A stretch of DNA of 41,936 bases, from contig JAAFHC010000004.1 of assembly GCA_010906935.1 (NCBI GenBank), positions 1 through 41,936 on the forward strand. The letters are read 5' to 3'. The notes beneath the pieces were generated by a model, which saw nothing but the letters and a program-made list of their open reading frames with translations, was not told the DNA's origin and made no database searches. Each line of letters begins with the position of its first letter. Position 1 is the first letter of the stretch. Below are positions 30,274-40,300 of this stretch, in pieces. The stretch comes from Gelidibacter sp. (GTDB lineage Bacteria; Bacteroidota; Bacteroidia; Flavobacteriales; Flavobacteriaceae). The position numbers were made by a program, and so were the translations under genes.

Positions 30274-30344
30274 GGGTGTAGCTCAGTTGGTAGAGCACTG
30301 GTCTCCAAAACCAGGTGTCGGGAGTTCGAGTCTCTCCACCCGTG
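30272..30344 (+). tRNA. tRNA-Trp(CCA)
   Basis: Acceptor ACGGGTG/CACCCGT, anticodon stem CTGGT/ACCAG with loop CTCCAAA (CCA), T-arm GGGAGTTCGAGTCTCTC, discriminator G. CCA is not encoded. Between tuf and secE, the usual place. Its last bases are duplicated at 30394. Confidence 0.96.
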
Positions 30345-30413
30345 CAAATTAAAAAAGTGGTGTGAGAAGTTTATCCTGAGCGTAGTCGAAGGAAGTCTCT
30401 CCACCCGTGCAAA
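30329..30413 (+). repeat. 65-bp repeat unit duplicating the tRNA-Trp 3' end
   Basis: The 20 bases AGTCTCTCCACCCGTGCAAA occur at 30329-30348 (end of tRNA-Trp) and again at 30394-30413. Between them lies a copy of the element found after tRNA-Thr, GAGAAGTTTATCCTGAGCG, then TAGTCGAAGGA. The second copy ends 10 bases before the secE ATG, so the repeat forms the secE leader. Confidence 0.9.
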
Positions 30414-30423
30414 ATTTGAAAAA

Positions 30424-30612
30424 ATGGATTTAATCAATTACTTAAAAGACTCATTTGAAGAGTTACGCAACAAAGTCTCTTGGATTTCTTGGGAAGAAGC
30501 TCAAAAATCAACTGTTGTTGTTGCAATATTTACCATCATTTTCGCATTAGCGGTATTTGCTGTAGATAAAGTTTTTCAAGCAGGTTTAACTGAATATTTT
30601 AAACTGTTTTAA
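30424..30612 (+). CDS. secE: Preprotein translocase subunit SecE
   Basis: The small clamp subunit of the SecYEG translocon, 62 residues. The amphipathic N-terminal helix (LINYLKDSFEELRNKVSW) carries the conserved W-x-x-W-type segment KVSWISWEEAQKS, followed by one membrane helix (TVVVAIFTIIFALAVFAVDKVF). It is a single-TM SecE, the common short form. It sits between tRNA-Trp and nusG, 15 bases before nusG. Its leader contains the duplicated tRNA-Trp end. No Shine-Dalgarno is visible. Confidence 0.95.
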   Translation: MDLINYLKDSFEELRNKVSWISWEEAQKSTVVVAIFTIIFALAVFAVDKVFQAGLTEYFKLF

Positions 30613-30627
30613 TTATTAAAAATTAGT

Positions 30628-31179
30628 ATGACAGATTCTGTTAAAAAATGGTATGTTGTTAGAGCGATCGGAGGACAAGAAAATAAGGTAAAAACTTATA
30701 TTGAGAACGAGATTGCCCGCTTAGGCATGACTGACTATGTTGATAGAGTTCTTGTTCCTTCAGAAAAAGTTATTCAAGTGCGTAATGGAAAAAAAATAAA
30801 CAAAGAACGCGTTTATTTTCCTGGTTATGTAATGATTGAAGCAAATTTAAGTGGTGAACTTCCACATATCATTAAATCAATACCTGGAGTTATCGGATTT
30901 TTAGGAGAAGTCAAAGGCGGAGATCCCGTACCTATGAGAAAGTCTGAAATTAACCGAATGTTAGGTAAAGTTGATGAGTTATCGGTTCAAAATGATAATG
31001 TTGCAATTCCGTTTACTGTTGGAGAAACCGTAAAAGTAATTGACGGACCATTTAATGGTTTTGACGGCACTATTGAAAAAATAAATGAAGAAAAAAGAAA
31101 ACTTGAAGTAATGGTTAAGATTTTTGGCAGAAAAACGCCATTAGAATTAAGTTACATGCAAGTTGAAAAAATTTCATAA
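30628..31179 (+). CDS. nusG: Transcription termination/antitermination factor NusG
   Basis: Binds RNA polymerase and links it to Rho or to the ribosome (through uS10). It is 183 residues, standard length. The NGN domain begins KKWYVVRAIGGQENKVKTY and continues with VYFPGYVMIEA and IPGVIGFLGEVKGGDPVPM. The linker leads to the KOW domain FTVGETVKVIDGPFNGFDG, with the final strand VMVKIFGRKTPLELSYMQVEKI. It follows secE directly and precedes the rplKAJL genes, as in most bacteria. All parts are intact. Confidence 0.97.
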   Translation: MTDSVKKWYVVRAIGGQENKVKTYIENEIARLGMTDYVDRVLVPSEKVIQVRNGKKINKERVYFPGYVMIEANLSGELPHIIKSIPGVIGFLGEVKGGDPVPMRKSEINRMLGKVDELSVQNDNVAIPFTVGETVKVIDGPFNGFDGTIEKINEEKRKLEVMVKIFGRKTPLELSYMQVEKIS

Positions 31180-31199
31180 TTGTTACAGAAATAATGGAG

Positions 31200-31234
31200 A
31201 TATTATGCATTCGCTTCCAATTTTTGCATAATAT
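31200..31234 (+). promoter_or_regulatory. Hairpin in the rplK leader
   Basis: ATATTATGCA (31200-31209), a 15-base loop, TGCATAATAT (31225-31234): a perfect 10-bp inverted repeat 18 bases before rplK. The place fits an L1-binding autoregulatory leader, but it is not a textbook L1 site and could instead be a processing hairpin. Confidence 0.4.
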
Positions 31235-31252
31235 ATAATTTAAGATTTAAAG

Positions 31253-31696
31253 ATGGCAAAAGAAATTAGTAAAGTAGTAAAATTACAGGTTAGAGGAGGT
31301 GCTGCAAACCCATCACCACCAGTTGGACCTGCTTTGGGTGCTGCCGGAGTTAATATTATGGAGTTCTGTAAGCAATTTAATGCAAGAACTCAAGACAAAC
31401 AAGGAAAGATTTTACCAGTAGCAATTACTGTTTATAAAGATAAATCTTTTGAGTTTGTTGTGAAAACTCCACCAGCAGCAATGCAAATTATGGAAGCTGC
31501 TAAAGCAAAAAAAGGTTCTTCTGAGCCAAACCGTAACAAGGTGGCAACAGTAACCTGGGATCAATTAAGAGTGATTGCTGAAGATAAAATGCAAGATTTA
31601 AATGCATTTACAATCGAATCGGCTATGCTTATGATGGCTGGTACAGCACGCTCAATGGGTGTTAACGTAAGTGGAGAAGCTCCTATAAAAAAATAA
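31253..31696 (+). CDS. rplK: 50S ribosomal protein uL11
   Basis: A 147-residue ribosomal protein at the base of the L7/L12 stalk that binds the GTPase-centre rRNA. Typical parts are [22 protein letters not shown] (N-terminal proline-rich switch), [37 protein letters not shown] and the RNA-binding end [15 protein letters not shown]. It begins the rplK-rplA pair and has a hairpin leader. Length and motifs are those of the family. Confidence 0.98.
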   Translation: MAKEISKVVKLQVRGGAANPSPPVGPALGAAGVNIMEFCKQFNARTQDKQGKILPVAITVYKDKSFEFVVKTPPAAMQIMEAAKAKKGSSEPNRNKVATVTWDQLRVIAEDKMQDLNAFTIESAMLMMAGTARSMGVNVSGEAPIKK

Positions 31697-31709
31697 AACA
31701 GTTATTAAA

Positions 31710-32399
31710 ATGGCAAAATTAACTAAAAAGCAAAAAGAAGCACATGCTAAGATTGATAAAAATCAGGCATATTCTTTAAAAGACGCTTCCGCTTTAGTAA
31801 AAGAAATTACAAGTGTGAATTTCGATGCATCTATTGATATAGCTGTTAGATTGGGTGTAGATCCTCGTAAAGCGAATCAAATGGTTAGAGGCGTGGTTAC
31901 ATTACCACACGGAACCGGTAAAGATGTTAAAGTATTGGCATTGGTAACCCCAGATAAAGAAGCTGAAGCCTTAGAAGCTGGCGCTGATTATGTTGGATTG
32001 GATGACTACCTTCAAAAAATTAAAGATGGTTGGACTGATGTGGATGTTATTATCACTATGCCAAGTATTATGGGAAAATTGGGTCCTTTAGGTCGTATTT
32101 TAGGACCAAGAGGTTTAATGCCAAACCCTAAAACTGGTACAGTAACTATGGACGTTGCAAAGGCAGTAAAGGAAGTTAAAGCTGGTAAGATTGACTTTAA
32201 AGTTGATAAAACTGGTATTGTACATGCAGGTATTGGGAAAGCATCTTTTGATGCCGAACAAATTATTGACAATGCACATGAAATTATCAATACTTTGGTA
32301 AAACTTAAGCCTACAACGGCTAAAGGAACTTACATCAAAAGTATTTATCTTTCTAGTACTATGAGCCCTGGAGTGAATATTGACACAAAATCAGTTTAA
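31710..32399 (+). CDS. rplA: 50S ribosomal protein uL1
   Basis: A 229-residue L1-stalk protein, which helps release deacylated tRNA and, in well-studied bacteria, represses the L11 operon. Recognised by [50 protein letters not shown] and the closing [16 protein letters not shown]. Starts 13 bases after rplK. Only 22 bases separate it from rplJ, too little for the long L10 leader seen in enterobacteria, so any L10 control would have to use rplA coding sequence. Confidence 0.98.
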   Translation: MAKLTKKQKEAHAKIDKNQAYSLKDASALVKEITSVNFDASIDIAVRLGVDPRKANQMVRGVVTLPHGTGKDVKVLALVTPDKEAEALEAGADYVGLDDYLQKIKDGWTDVDVIITMPSIMGKLGPLGRILGPRGLMPNPKTGTVTMDVAKAVKEVKAGKIDFKVDKTGIVHAGIGKASFDAEQIIDNAHEIINTLVKLKPTTAKGTYIKSIYLSSTMSPGVNIDTKSV

Positions 32400-32421
32400 T
32401 TAAAGTTAAAACTTAGTAATT

Positions 32422-32937
32422 ATGACGAGAGAAGAAAAATCACAAGTAATAGAAGCTTTAACAACCAAGTTAACTGAAGGTAAAATTATCTATTTTGCAG
32501 ATATATCAGGGTTAAATGCTTTACAAACATCTAATTTAAGAAGAGCTTGTTTTAAAGCAAACATAAAACTCGCAGTTGTTAAAAATACATTGCTTGGTAA
32601 AGCAATGGAAAAATCTGATAAAGATTTCGGAGACTTACCATCGATATTAAAAGGAAACACTTCTTTAATGATATCTGAAACAAGTAACGCTCCAGCGAAA
32701 TTAATTAAAGATTTCAGAAAAAAATCTCTTATTCCTTTATTGAAAGGTGCTTATGTTGAAGAAGCAATCTATATTGGTGACAACCAGTTAGAATCTTTGG
32801 TGAACATAAAATCTAAAGAACAAGTTATTGGAGATATCATTACCTTATTACAATCACCTGCTAAAAATGTTATTTCAGCATTGCAATCAGGAGGTAATAA
32901 ATTATCTGGTATTCTTACAACATTATCAGAGAAATAA
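32422..32937 (+). CDS. rplJ: 50S ribosomal protein uL10
   Basis: The stalk base that anchors L7/L12 dimers, 171 residues. It has MTREEKSQVIEALTTKLTEG, FADISGLNALQTSNLRRACF and LAVVKNTLLGKAMEK, and ends in the L12-binding helix region (ISALQSGGNKLSGILTTLSEK). The order rplJ-rplL is conserved and 45 bases separate them. No special leader structure is visible ahead of it. Confidence 0.96.
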   Translation: MTREEKSQVIEALTTKLTEGKIIYFADISGLNALQTSNLRRACFKANIKLAVVKNTLLGKAMEKSDKDFGDLPSILKGNTSLMISETSNAPAKLIKDFRKKSLIPLLKGAYVEEAIYIGDNQLESLVNIKSKEQVIGDIITLLQSPAKNVISALQSGGNKLSGILTTLSEK

Positions 32938-32982
32938 ATACGTGCACTAATAAACTAAATAATAAAATTTAAACAAAGAGAA

Positions 32983-33360
32983 ATGGCAGATTTAAAAGAT
33001 TTCGCAGAGAAACTTGTTAACTTAACAGTTAAAGAAGTAAATGAGTTGGCTAAAATATTAAAAGACGAGTATGGTATTGAGCCAGCAGCGGCAGTAGCAG
33101 CTGCAGGTCCTGCAGCTGCAGCTGGAGGAGATGACGAAGCTGAGGTGAAAACTGAATTCGACGTAATTTTAAAAGCAGCTGGTGATTCTAAATTAGCAGT
33201 GGTTAAATTGGTTAAGGAATTAACCGGTTTAGGACTAAAAGAAGCTAAAGCTATTGTTGATGCTGCACCAGCACCAATAAAAGAAGGTATTTCTAAAGAT
33301 GAAGCTGAAGGATTAAAAGCAGCATTAGAAGAAGCTGGAGCTGAGGTTGAGCTTAAATAA
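32983..33360 (+). CDS. rplL: 50S ribosomal protein bL12 (L7/L12)
   Basis: The mobile stalk protein that recruits EF-Tu, EF-G and other GTPases, 125 residues. The N-terminal dimerisation helices ([23 protein letters not shown]) are followed by an alanine-rich hinge (about 31-48, [17 protein letters not shown]). The globular C-terminal domain follows, with [20 protein letters not shown] and [21 protein letters not shown]. It is followed by a long hairpin before rpoB. Confidence 0.97.
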   Translation: MADLKDFAEKLVNLTVKEVNELAKILKDEYGIEPAAAVAAAGPAAAAGGDDEAEVKTEFDVILKAAGDSKLAVVKLVKELTGLGLKEAKAIVDAAPAPIKEGISKDEAEGLKAALEEAGAEVELK

Positions 33361-33385
33361 GCTTTCATTAGCTAACACAATTTAA

Positions 33386-33425
33386 GGTTTAGGTCTGGGT
33401 GAAAGCCTCAGACCTAAACCGTTTT
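33386..33425 (+). terminator. Hairpin between rplL and rpoB (attenuator-like)
   Basis: GGTTTAGGTCTG (33386-33397) pairs perfectly with CAGACCTAAACC (33409-33420), followed by GTTTTGTGT. ACACAA (33375-33380) and TTGTGT (33424-33429) could extend it. The T-tract is short, so partial termination or RNase cleavage is likely, separating ribosomal-protein from polymerase expression. Confidence 0.65.
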
Positions 33426-33481
33426 GTGTATATATTCGTTCTTATATTTTAATTGTTTTATTAACCTAAAGTTTTTGTCCA

Positions 33482-36400
33482 TTGGCAACTAAAAAAATCA
33501 CCGAAAGAATAAACTTCGCATCAGCTAAAATGGTAATGGAATATCCCGATTTCTTGGATATTCAGGTAAAATCATTTCAAGATTTTTTTCAACTAAAAAC
33601 CAAAGCTGACGAAAGAAGTACCGAAGGATTATATAAAACCTTCCTCGATAACTTCCCAATTAGTGATACTCGTAACCAATTTGTGTTAGAGTTTTTGGAC
33701 TACTTTGTAGATCCACCTAGATATTCAATTCAAGAATGTATCGAAAGAGGTTTAACTTATTGCGTGCCATTAAAAGCGCGCTTAAAGCTATATTGCACAG
33801 ATCCTGAACACGAAGATTTTGAAACAATTGTGCAAGATGTTTATCTTGGCACAATTCCATATATGACACACAGCGGTACCTTTGTAATCAATGGCGCTGA
33901 AAGGGTTGTAGTTTCTCAATTGCATCGTTCACCAGGTGTATTCTTCGGGCAATCATTCCACGCAAATGGAACAAAATTATATTCAGCAAGGGTAATTCCT
34001 TTTAAAGGTTCTTGGATAGAATTTGCAACAGATATCAATCAAGTAATGTATGCTTATATTGATAGAAAGAAAAAATTACCGGTAACTACCTTGTTCAGAG
34101 CTATTGGCTATGAACGAGATAAAGATATTTTGGAAATTTTTGATCTTGCAGAAGAAATTAAAGTTTCAAAAAGCGGATTAAAAAAATACATTGGCAGAAA
34201 ACTGGCTGCCCGTGTTTTAAAAACTTGGTTTGAAGATTTTGTTGATGAAGATACCGGCGAGGTTGTTTCTATTGAAAGAAATGAAATCGTACTTGACAGA
34301 GATACTATTTTAGAAAAAGATCAAATCGAAGAAATTATTGAATCGGGAACAAAAACAATCCTGCTTCATAAAGAAGATAATGAAATGGCTGATTATGCCA
34401 TTATTCACAATACCTTACAAAAAGATCCAACAAACTCTGAAAAAGAAGCTGTGGAGCATATTTACAGACAGTTGCGTAACGCTGAACCGCCAGATTTCGA
34501 AACTGCAAAAGGTATTATTGATAAATTATTCTTCTCAGAACAACGTTACAATTTAGGTGAAGTTGGTCGTTACAGAATGAACAAAAAGTTAGGCTTAGAT
34601 GTATCAGTAGATGCAAAAGTTTTAACTAAAGAAGATATTATTACCATTATCAAAAACTTGATAAAATTAGTCAATTCAAAAGCGGAAGTTGATGATATTG
34701 ACCATTTATCAAATCGTCGTGTACGTACTGTTGGCGAGCAATTGGCCAGTCAGTTTGGCGTTGGTCTTTCCCGTATGGCAAGAACCATTCGTGAACGTAT
34801 GAATGTACGTGATAATGAGGTGTTTACACCAATTGATTTGATAAACGCCAAAACGTTGTCATCTGTTATTAATTCATTTTTTGGAACAAACCAATTGTCT
34901 CAATTTATGGACCAGACAAATCCATTGGCTGAAATTACGCACAAACGAAGATTATCAGCACTAGGACCTGGAGGTTTATCCAGAGAAAGAGCAGGATTTG
35001 AGGTTCGTGACGTTCACTTTACGCACTATGGCCGTTTATGTCCAATTGAAACTCCTGAGGGACCAAATATTGGTTTAATATCCTCTTTGGCAGTTTTCGC
35101 CAAAGTGAATAATTTAGGATTTATTGAAACTCCTTACAGAAAGGTAAGCAATGGTCAGGTAAATATTGTTGATGAACCGTCTTATTTAAGTGCCGAAGAA
35201 GAAGAAGGAATGAAATTTGCCCAGTCAAATCTTCCTTTAGATAATGAAGGCAATTTTGTAAACGACAAAGTAATTGTTCGTGAAGAAGCAGATTATCCGG
35301 TAGTTGACCCAAAAGTGGTGAATTATATGGATGTTGCTCCTAACCAAATCGCTTCAATATCAGCATCTTTAATTCCATTTTTGGAGCATGATGATGCAAA
35401 CCGTGCGTTGATGGGATCGAATATGATGCGTCAGGCAGTTCCATTAATTAGTCCGGAAGCACCAATTGTTGGTACTGGATTAGAGCGAAGAGTTGCAAAA
35501 GATTCACGTATTTTAATCAATGCTGAAGGTTTAGGAACTGTTGAGTATGTAGATGCCAACACCATCAAAATTAAATATGACAAAACTGATGAAGAACGTA
35601 TGGTTAGCTTTGACAGCGACAGTAAAACATACAACTTAATCAAGTTTAGAAAAACAAACCAAGGAACTTCAATCAACCTAAAACCTATTGTTAAAAAAGG
35701 CGACAGGGTGGAAGAAGGACAGGTGCTTTGTGAAGGCTATGCCACACAAAACGGTGAATTGGCTTTGGGAAGAAATATGAAAGTAGCTTTTATGCCTTGG
35801 AAAGGGTATAACTTTGAGGATGCGATTGTGATTTCTGAAAAAGTGGTGAAAGAAGATATTTTTACTTCAATTCATATTGATGAATATTCATTGGAAGTTA
35901 GAGACACTAAATTAGGTGCTGAAGAATTGACCAACGACATTCCGAACGTTTCAGAAGAAGCTACAAAAGATTTGGATGAAAATGGAATGATCCGTATTGG
36001 CGCTGAGGTAAAACCGGGAGATATTTTAATCGGTAAAATTACGCCTAAAGGAGAATCTGATCCAACACCTGAAGAAAAATTATTGAGGGCTATTTTTGGT
36101 GACAAAGCCGGCGACGTAAAAGATGCTTCATTAAAAGCTTCTCCATCATTGCGTGGGGTTGTTATTGACAAGAAGTTGTTTGAACGTGCCGTAAAAGACA
36201 AGTCAAAAAGAGCAAAAGATAAAATAAGCATTACCAATTTAGAGCACAAGTATTCTGCAAAATTAGAAGATTTACGTACTGTTTTAACCGAAAAATTATT
36301 CAACCTAATCAGTGGAAAAACTTCTCAGGGAGTTATGAACGATTTGGGGGAAGAAATTCTTCAGAAAGGTAAAAAGTTTACGTTAAAAATGCTTAATGCA

Positions 36401-37297
36401 GTTCCGGATTTTGCTTATTTAACCAGAGGTGTTTGGACTACAGATGACCATATTAACGCATTGGTGAATGAATTGATTCACAATTACAAAATAAAAGTGA
36501 ATGATTTACAAGGCTCTTTGCGTCGTGAGAAATTTACGGTTTCAGTAGGTGATGAATTGCCTGCAGGAATTTTAAAACTTGCCAAAATTTACATCGCTAA
36601 AAAACGTAAGTTAAAAGTGGGTGATAAAATGGCAGGACGTCACGGTAACAAAGGTATTGTTGCCCGTATTGTTCGCGCTGAAGATATGCCGTTTTTAGAA
36701 GATGGAACTCCGGTTGATATCGTGTTGAACCCGCTTGGTGTGCCTTCACGTATGAATATCGGACAAATTTATGAAACGGTTCTTGGATGGGCCGGTCAAC
36801 GACTTGGCAAAACATTTGCAACACCAATTTTTGATGGTGCAAAAATTAGTGAGATCAACCAGTTAATTGAAGATGCCGGAATTCCTAAACATGGTCATAC
36901 CTATTTATATGATGGTGGCACAGGAGAACGTTTTGACCAACCTGCAACAGTTGGCGTTATTTATATGATCAAATTAGGCCATATGATTGACGACAAAATG
37001 CACGCTCGTTCTATTGGACCATACTCATTAATTACACAACAACCATTGGGTGGTAAAGCACAATTTGGAGGTCAGCGTTTTGGTGAGATGGAGGTTTGGG
37101 CACTTGAAGCTTATGGCGCATCAAGTACTTTAAGAGAAATCTTAACCGTAAAATCCGATGATGTTTTGGGTAGAGCAAAAACCTATGAGGCTATTGTAAA
37201 AGGTGATGATATGCCTGAACCAGGATTGCCAGAATCATTTAACGTATTAATGCACGAGCTTAGAGGCCTTGGATTAGACGTTAGATTAGAGGAATAA
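33482..37297 (+). CDS. rpoB: DNA-directed RNA polymerase subunit beta
   Basis: The beta subunit of RNA polymerase, 1271 residues, full length. The rifampicin-pocket region reads [20 protein letters not shown] then [13 protein letters not shown]. Residues Asp477, His487 and Ser492 correspond to E. coli 516, 526 and 531 and are wild type, so a rifampicin-sensitive form is expected. Other landmarks are [48 protein letters not shown] and the C-terminal [20 protein letters not shown]. The start is TTG at 33482 (reading MATKKITER); an in-frame stop at 33467 leaves only four codons before it, and no ATG is available upstream. A hairpin at 37307-37337 separates it from rpoC. Confidence 0.98.
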   Translation: MATKKITERINFASAKMVMEYPDFLDIQVKSFQDFFQLKTKADERSTEGLYKTFLDNFPISDTRNQFVLEFLDYFVDPPRYSIQECIERGLTYCVPLKARLKLYCTDPEHEDFETIVQDVYLGTIPYMTHSGTFVINGAERVVVSQLHRSPGVFFGQSFHANGTKLYSARVIPFKGSWIEFATDINQVMYAYIDRKKKLPVTTLFRAIGYERDKDILEIFDLAEEIKVSKSGLKKYIGRKLAARVLKTWFEDFVDEDTGEVVSIERNEIVLDRDTILEKDQIEEIIESGTKTILLHKEDNEMADYAIIHNTLQKDPTNSEKEAVEHIYRQLRNAEPPDFETAKGIIDKLFFSEQRYNLGEVGRYRMNKKLGLDVSVDAKVLTKEDIITIIKNLIKLVNSKAEVDDIDHLSNRRVRTVGEQLASQFGVGLSRMARTIRERMNVRDNEVFTPIDLINAKTLSSVINSFFGTNQLSQFMDQTNPLAEITHKRRLSALGPGGLSRERAGFEVRDVHFTHYGRLCPIETPEGPNIGLISSLAVFAKVNNLGFIETPYRKVSNGQVNIVDEPSYLSAEEEEGMKFAQSNLPLDNEGNFVNDKVIVREEADYPVVDPKVVNYMDVAPNQIASISASLIPFLEHDDANRALMGSNMMRQAVPLISPEAPIVGTGLERRVAKDSRILINAEGLGTVEYVDANTIKIKYDKTDEERMVSFDSDSKTYNLIKFRKTNQGTSINLKPIVKKGDRVEEGQVLCEGYATQNGELALGRNMKVAFMPWKGYNFEDAIVISEKVVKEDIFTSIHIDEYSLEVRDTKLGAEELTNDIPNVSEEATKDLDENGMIRIGAEVKPGDILIGKITPKGESDPTPEEKLLRAIFGDKAGDVKDASLKASPSLRGVVIDKKLFERAVKDKSKRAKDKISITNLEHKYSAKLEDLRTVLTEKLFNLISGKTSQGVMNDLGEEILQKGKKFTLKMLNAVPDFAYLTRGVWTTDDHINALVNELIHNYKIKVNDLQGSLRREKFTVSVGDELPAGILKLAKIYIAKKRKLKVGDKMAGRHGNKGIVARIVRAEDMPFLEDGTPVDIVLNPLGVPSRMNIGQIYETVLGWAGQRLGKTFATPIFDGAKISEINQLIEDAGIPKHGHTYLYDGGTGERFDQPATVGVIYMIKLGHMIDDKMHARSIGPYSLITQQPLGGKAQFGGQRFGEMEVWALEAYGASSTLREILTVKSDDVLGRAKTYEAIVKGDDMPEPGLPESFNVLMHELRGLGLDVRLEE

Positions 37298-37306
37298 CAA
37301 AAAAGG

Positions 37307-37337
37307 ATAGTCAGGAGGTTTTAGACCTTCTGGCTAT
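37307..37337 (+). other. Hairpin between rpoB and rpoC
   Basis: ATAGTCAGGAGGT (37307-37319), loop TTTAG, ACCTTCTGGCTAT (37325-37337): a 13-bp stem with two G-U pairs. There is no proper T-tract, so it is more likely a processing or stabilising structure than a terminator. The stem hides an AGGAGG. Confidence 0.6.
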
Positions 37338-37384
37338 TTATACAATTTTTACATTTTTAAATTCGAACCCATTACTAACATATT

Positions 37385-40300
37385 ATGGCCAGAAAAACCG
37401 ATAATAAATACACTGTAAAAAAATTCAATAAAATTTCTATTGGTTTGGCGTCTCCTGAAGTAATTCTTGAGAAATCAAACGGAGAAGTTTTAAAACCGGA
37501 AACTATAAATTACCGAACTCACAAACCTGAAAGAGATGGATTGTTTTGTGAGCGAATTTTTGGACCAATAAAAGATTTTGAATGTGCTTGTGGAAAGTAC
37601 AAGAGAATTCGCTATAAAGGAATAGTTTGCGACCGTTGCGGTGTTGAAGTAACTGAGAAAAAAGTTCGTAGAGACAGAGTAGGACACATTAATTTGGTGG
37701 TTCCTGTTGCTCATATCTGGTATTTTAGATCATTGCCTAACAAAATGGGATACCTTTTAGGTTTGCCTTCCAAAAAGTTAGACATGATTATTTACTACGA
37801 ACGTTATGTAGTCATTCAACCTGCCGGAGCTAAAAATTCAAGCGGGGATCCATTGCAAAAAATGGATTTCTTAACGGAAGAAGAATACTTAGACATTCTT
37901 GAATCATTCCCTAACGAAAATAGATATTTAGATGATAACGACCCAGATAAGTTCATCGCTAAAATGGGTGCCGAATGTTTAATTGATTTATTTAACCGTA
38001 TCAATTTAGATGAATTGTCTTATGAATTGCGTCACAAAGCAAACACAGAAACATCTAAACAACGTAAAACAGAAGCATTAAAAAGACTAAACGTTGTTGA
38101 AGCTTTTAGAGATGCAGGCAAAAACAGAGAAAATCGTCCGGAATGGATGATTATGAAAGTAATTCCGGTGACACCGCCAGAATTACGTCCGTTGGTGCCG
38201 TTGGATGGTGGCCGTTTTGCCACTTCCGATTTAAATGATTTATACCGCAGGGTTATTATCAGAAACAACCGTTTAAAAAGATTGGTTGAAATAAAAGCGC
38301 CTGAGGTAATTTTACGTAATGAAAAACGTATGTTGCAAGAATCTGTGGATTCATTGTTTGACAACACGCGTAAATCTTCAGCAGTAAAAACTGAATCAAA
38401 CCGTCCGTTAAAATCATTGTCAGATTCCTTAAAAGGTAAGCAAGGACGTTTCCGTCAAAACTTATTGGGAAAACGTGTTGATTATTCTGCACGTTCTGTA
38501 ATTGTTGTTGGACCAGAATTAAAATTATTCGAATGCGGATTGCCAAAAGATATGGCAGCTGAATTGTACAAACCATTTGTAATCAGAAAATTGATTGAAA
38601 GAGGTATTGTAAAAACAGTGAAATCTGCAAAGAAAATTATAGATAAAAGAGAGCCGGTTGTTTGGGATATTTTAGAAAATGTTTTAAAAGGACATCCTGT
38701 ATTGCTAAACCGTGCTCCTACATTACACCGTTTGGGTATTCAGGCTTTTCAACCAAAATTAATTGAAGGAAAAGCAATTCAGTTACACCCATTGGTTTGT
38801 ACTGCATTTAATGCCGATTTTGATGGTGACCAAATGGCAGTGCATTTACCATTAGGCCCAGAAGCTATTTTAGAGTGTCAATTATTGATGTTAGCATCAC
38901 ATAATATTCTAAATCCTGCAAACGGAGCGCCAATCACGGTGCCATCTCAAGACATGGTTTTGGGATTGTATTATATGACAAAAGAGAGAAAATCGACTCC
39001 TGAGCGTAAAGTAAAAGGAGAAGGATTGACTTTTTATTCTCCTGAAGAAGTAACCATAGCATTCAACGAAAAAGCTGTTGAACTTAATGCGGTTATTAAA
39101 GTTAGAACAAAAGATTTTAATGCGGAAGGAGCATTGGTATCTCAAATCATTGAAACAACTGTTGGAAGGGTTTTATTTAATGAAGTTGTGCCTGAATTAG
39201 CAGGTTATGTCAACGAAGTATTAACTAAAAAATCTTTAAGAGATATTATCGGACAAATTCTAAAATTAACGGATGTGCCTACAACGGGTAAATTCCTTGA
39301 TGACATAAAGGATATGGGATACAAATTTGCATTCCGTGGAGGCTTGTCGTTCAGTTTGGGAGATATTATCATTCCGCCAGAAAAAGTGCAAATGATTGCT
39401 GATGCAAATGAACAAGTTGACGTTATTATAGCAAACTATAATATGGGTATGTTAACAAATAAAGAGCGTTACAATCAGGTAATTGATATTTGGGGTTCTA
39501 CAAACAACCGTTTAACGGAACTTTCCATGAAACGTTTGCGCGAAGACCAACAAGGATTTAACTCAGTGTTTATGATGCTAGATTCTGGTGCAAGGGGTTC
39601 TAAAGAACAAATTCGCCAGTTAACAGGTATGCGTGGATTGATGGCGAAACCTAAAAAATCTTCTACCGGCGGAGGTGAAATTATTGAAAATCCAATTTTG
39701 TCAAACTTTAAAGAAGGTTTGTCAATTCTTGAATACTTTATTTCTACCCACGGTGCTCGTAAAGGTTTGGCGGATACTGCATTAAAAACAGCCGATGCTG
39801 GTTATTTAACCCGTCGTTTGGTCGATGTTTCACAAGATGTGATTATTAATGAAGTGGATTGTGGCACTTTAAGAGGTTTATTTGTGGAACCACTTAAAAA
39901 GAATGATGAAATTGTTGAATCATTAAGCGAAAGACTTGATGGACGTGTATCGTTGCATGATGTTGTTGATCCAGTGACTGAAGAGTTATTGGTAAAATCA
40001 GGCGAAGAAATTTCTCCTGAAATTGCAAAACGCATCCAAAATTCATCTCTTGATGGGGTAGAAGTTCGTTCTGCTTTAACTTGTGAATCTAAAAAAGGAA
40101 TTTGCGCAAAATGTTATGGGCATAGCTTATCAACAAGAAAAATGGTGCAAATTGGAGAAGCAGTTGGCGTTGTTGCGGCACAGTCAATTGGTGAACCAGG
40201 TACACAGTTAACATTAAGAACATTCCACGTTGGTGGGGTTGCAGGAAATATTTCTGAAGATAATAGCTTGAATGCCAGACTTTCGGGAATAGCTTCCATA

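Noticed and set aside
32955-33368. 137-residue minus-strand frame opposite rplL
   Set aside because: It is the antisense shadow of the alanine-rich, GC-richer rplL gene; there is no independent evidence.
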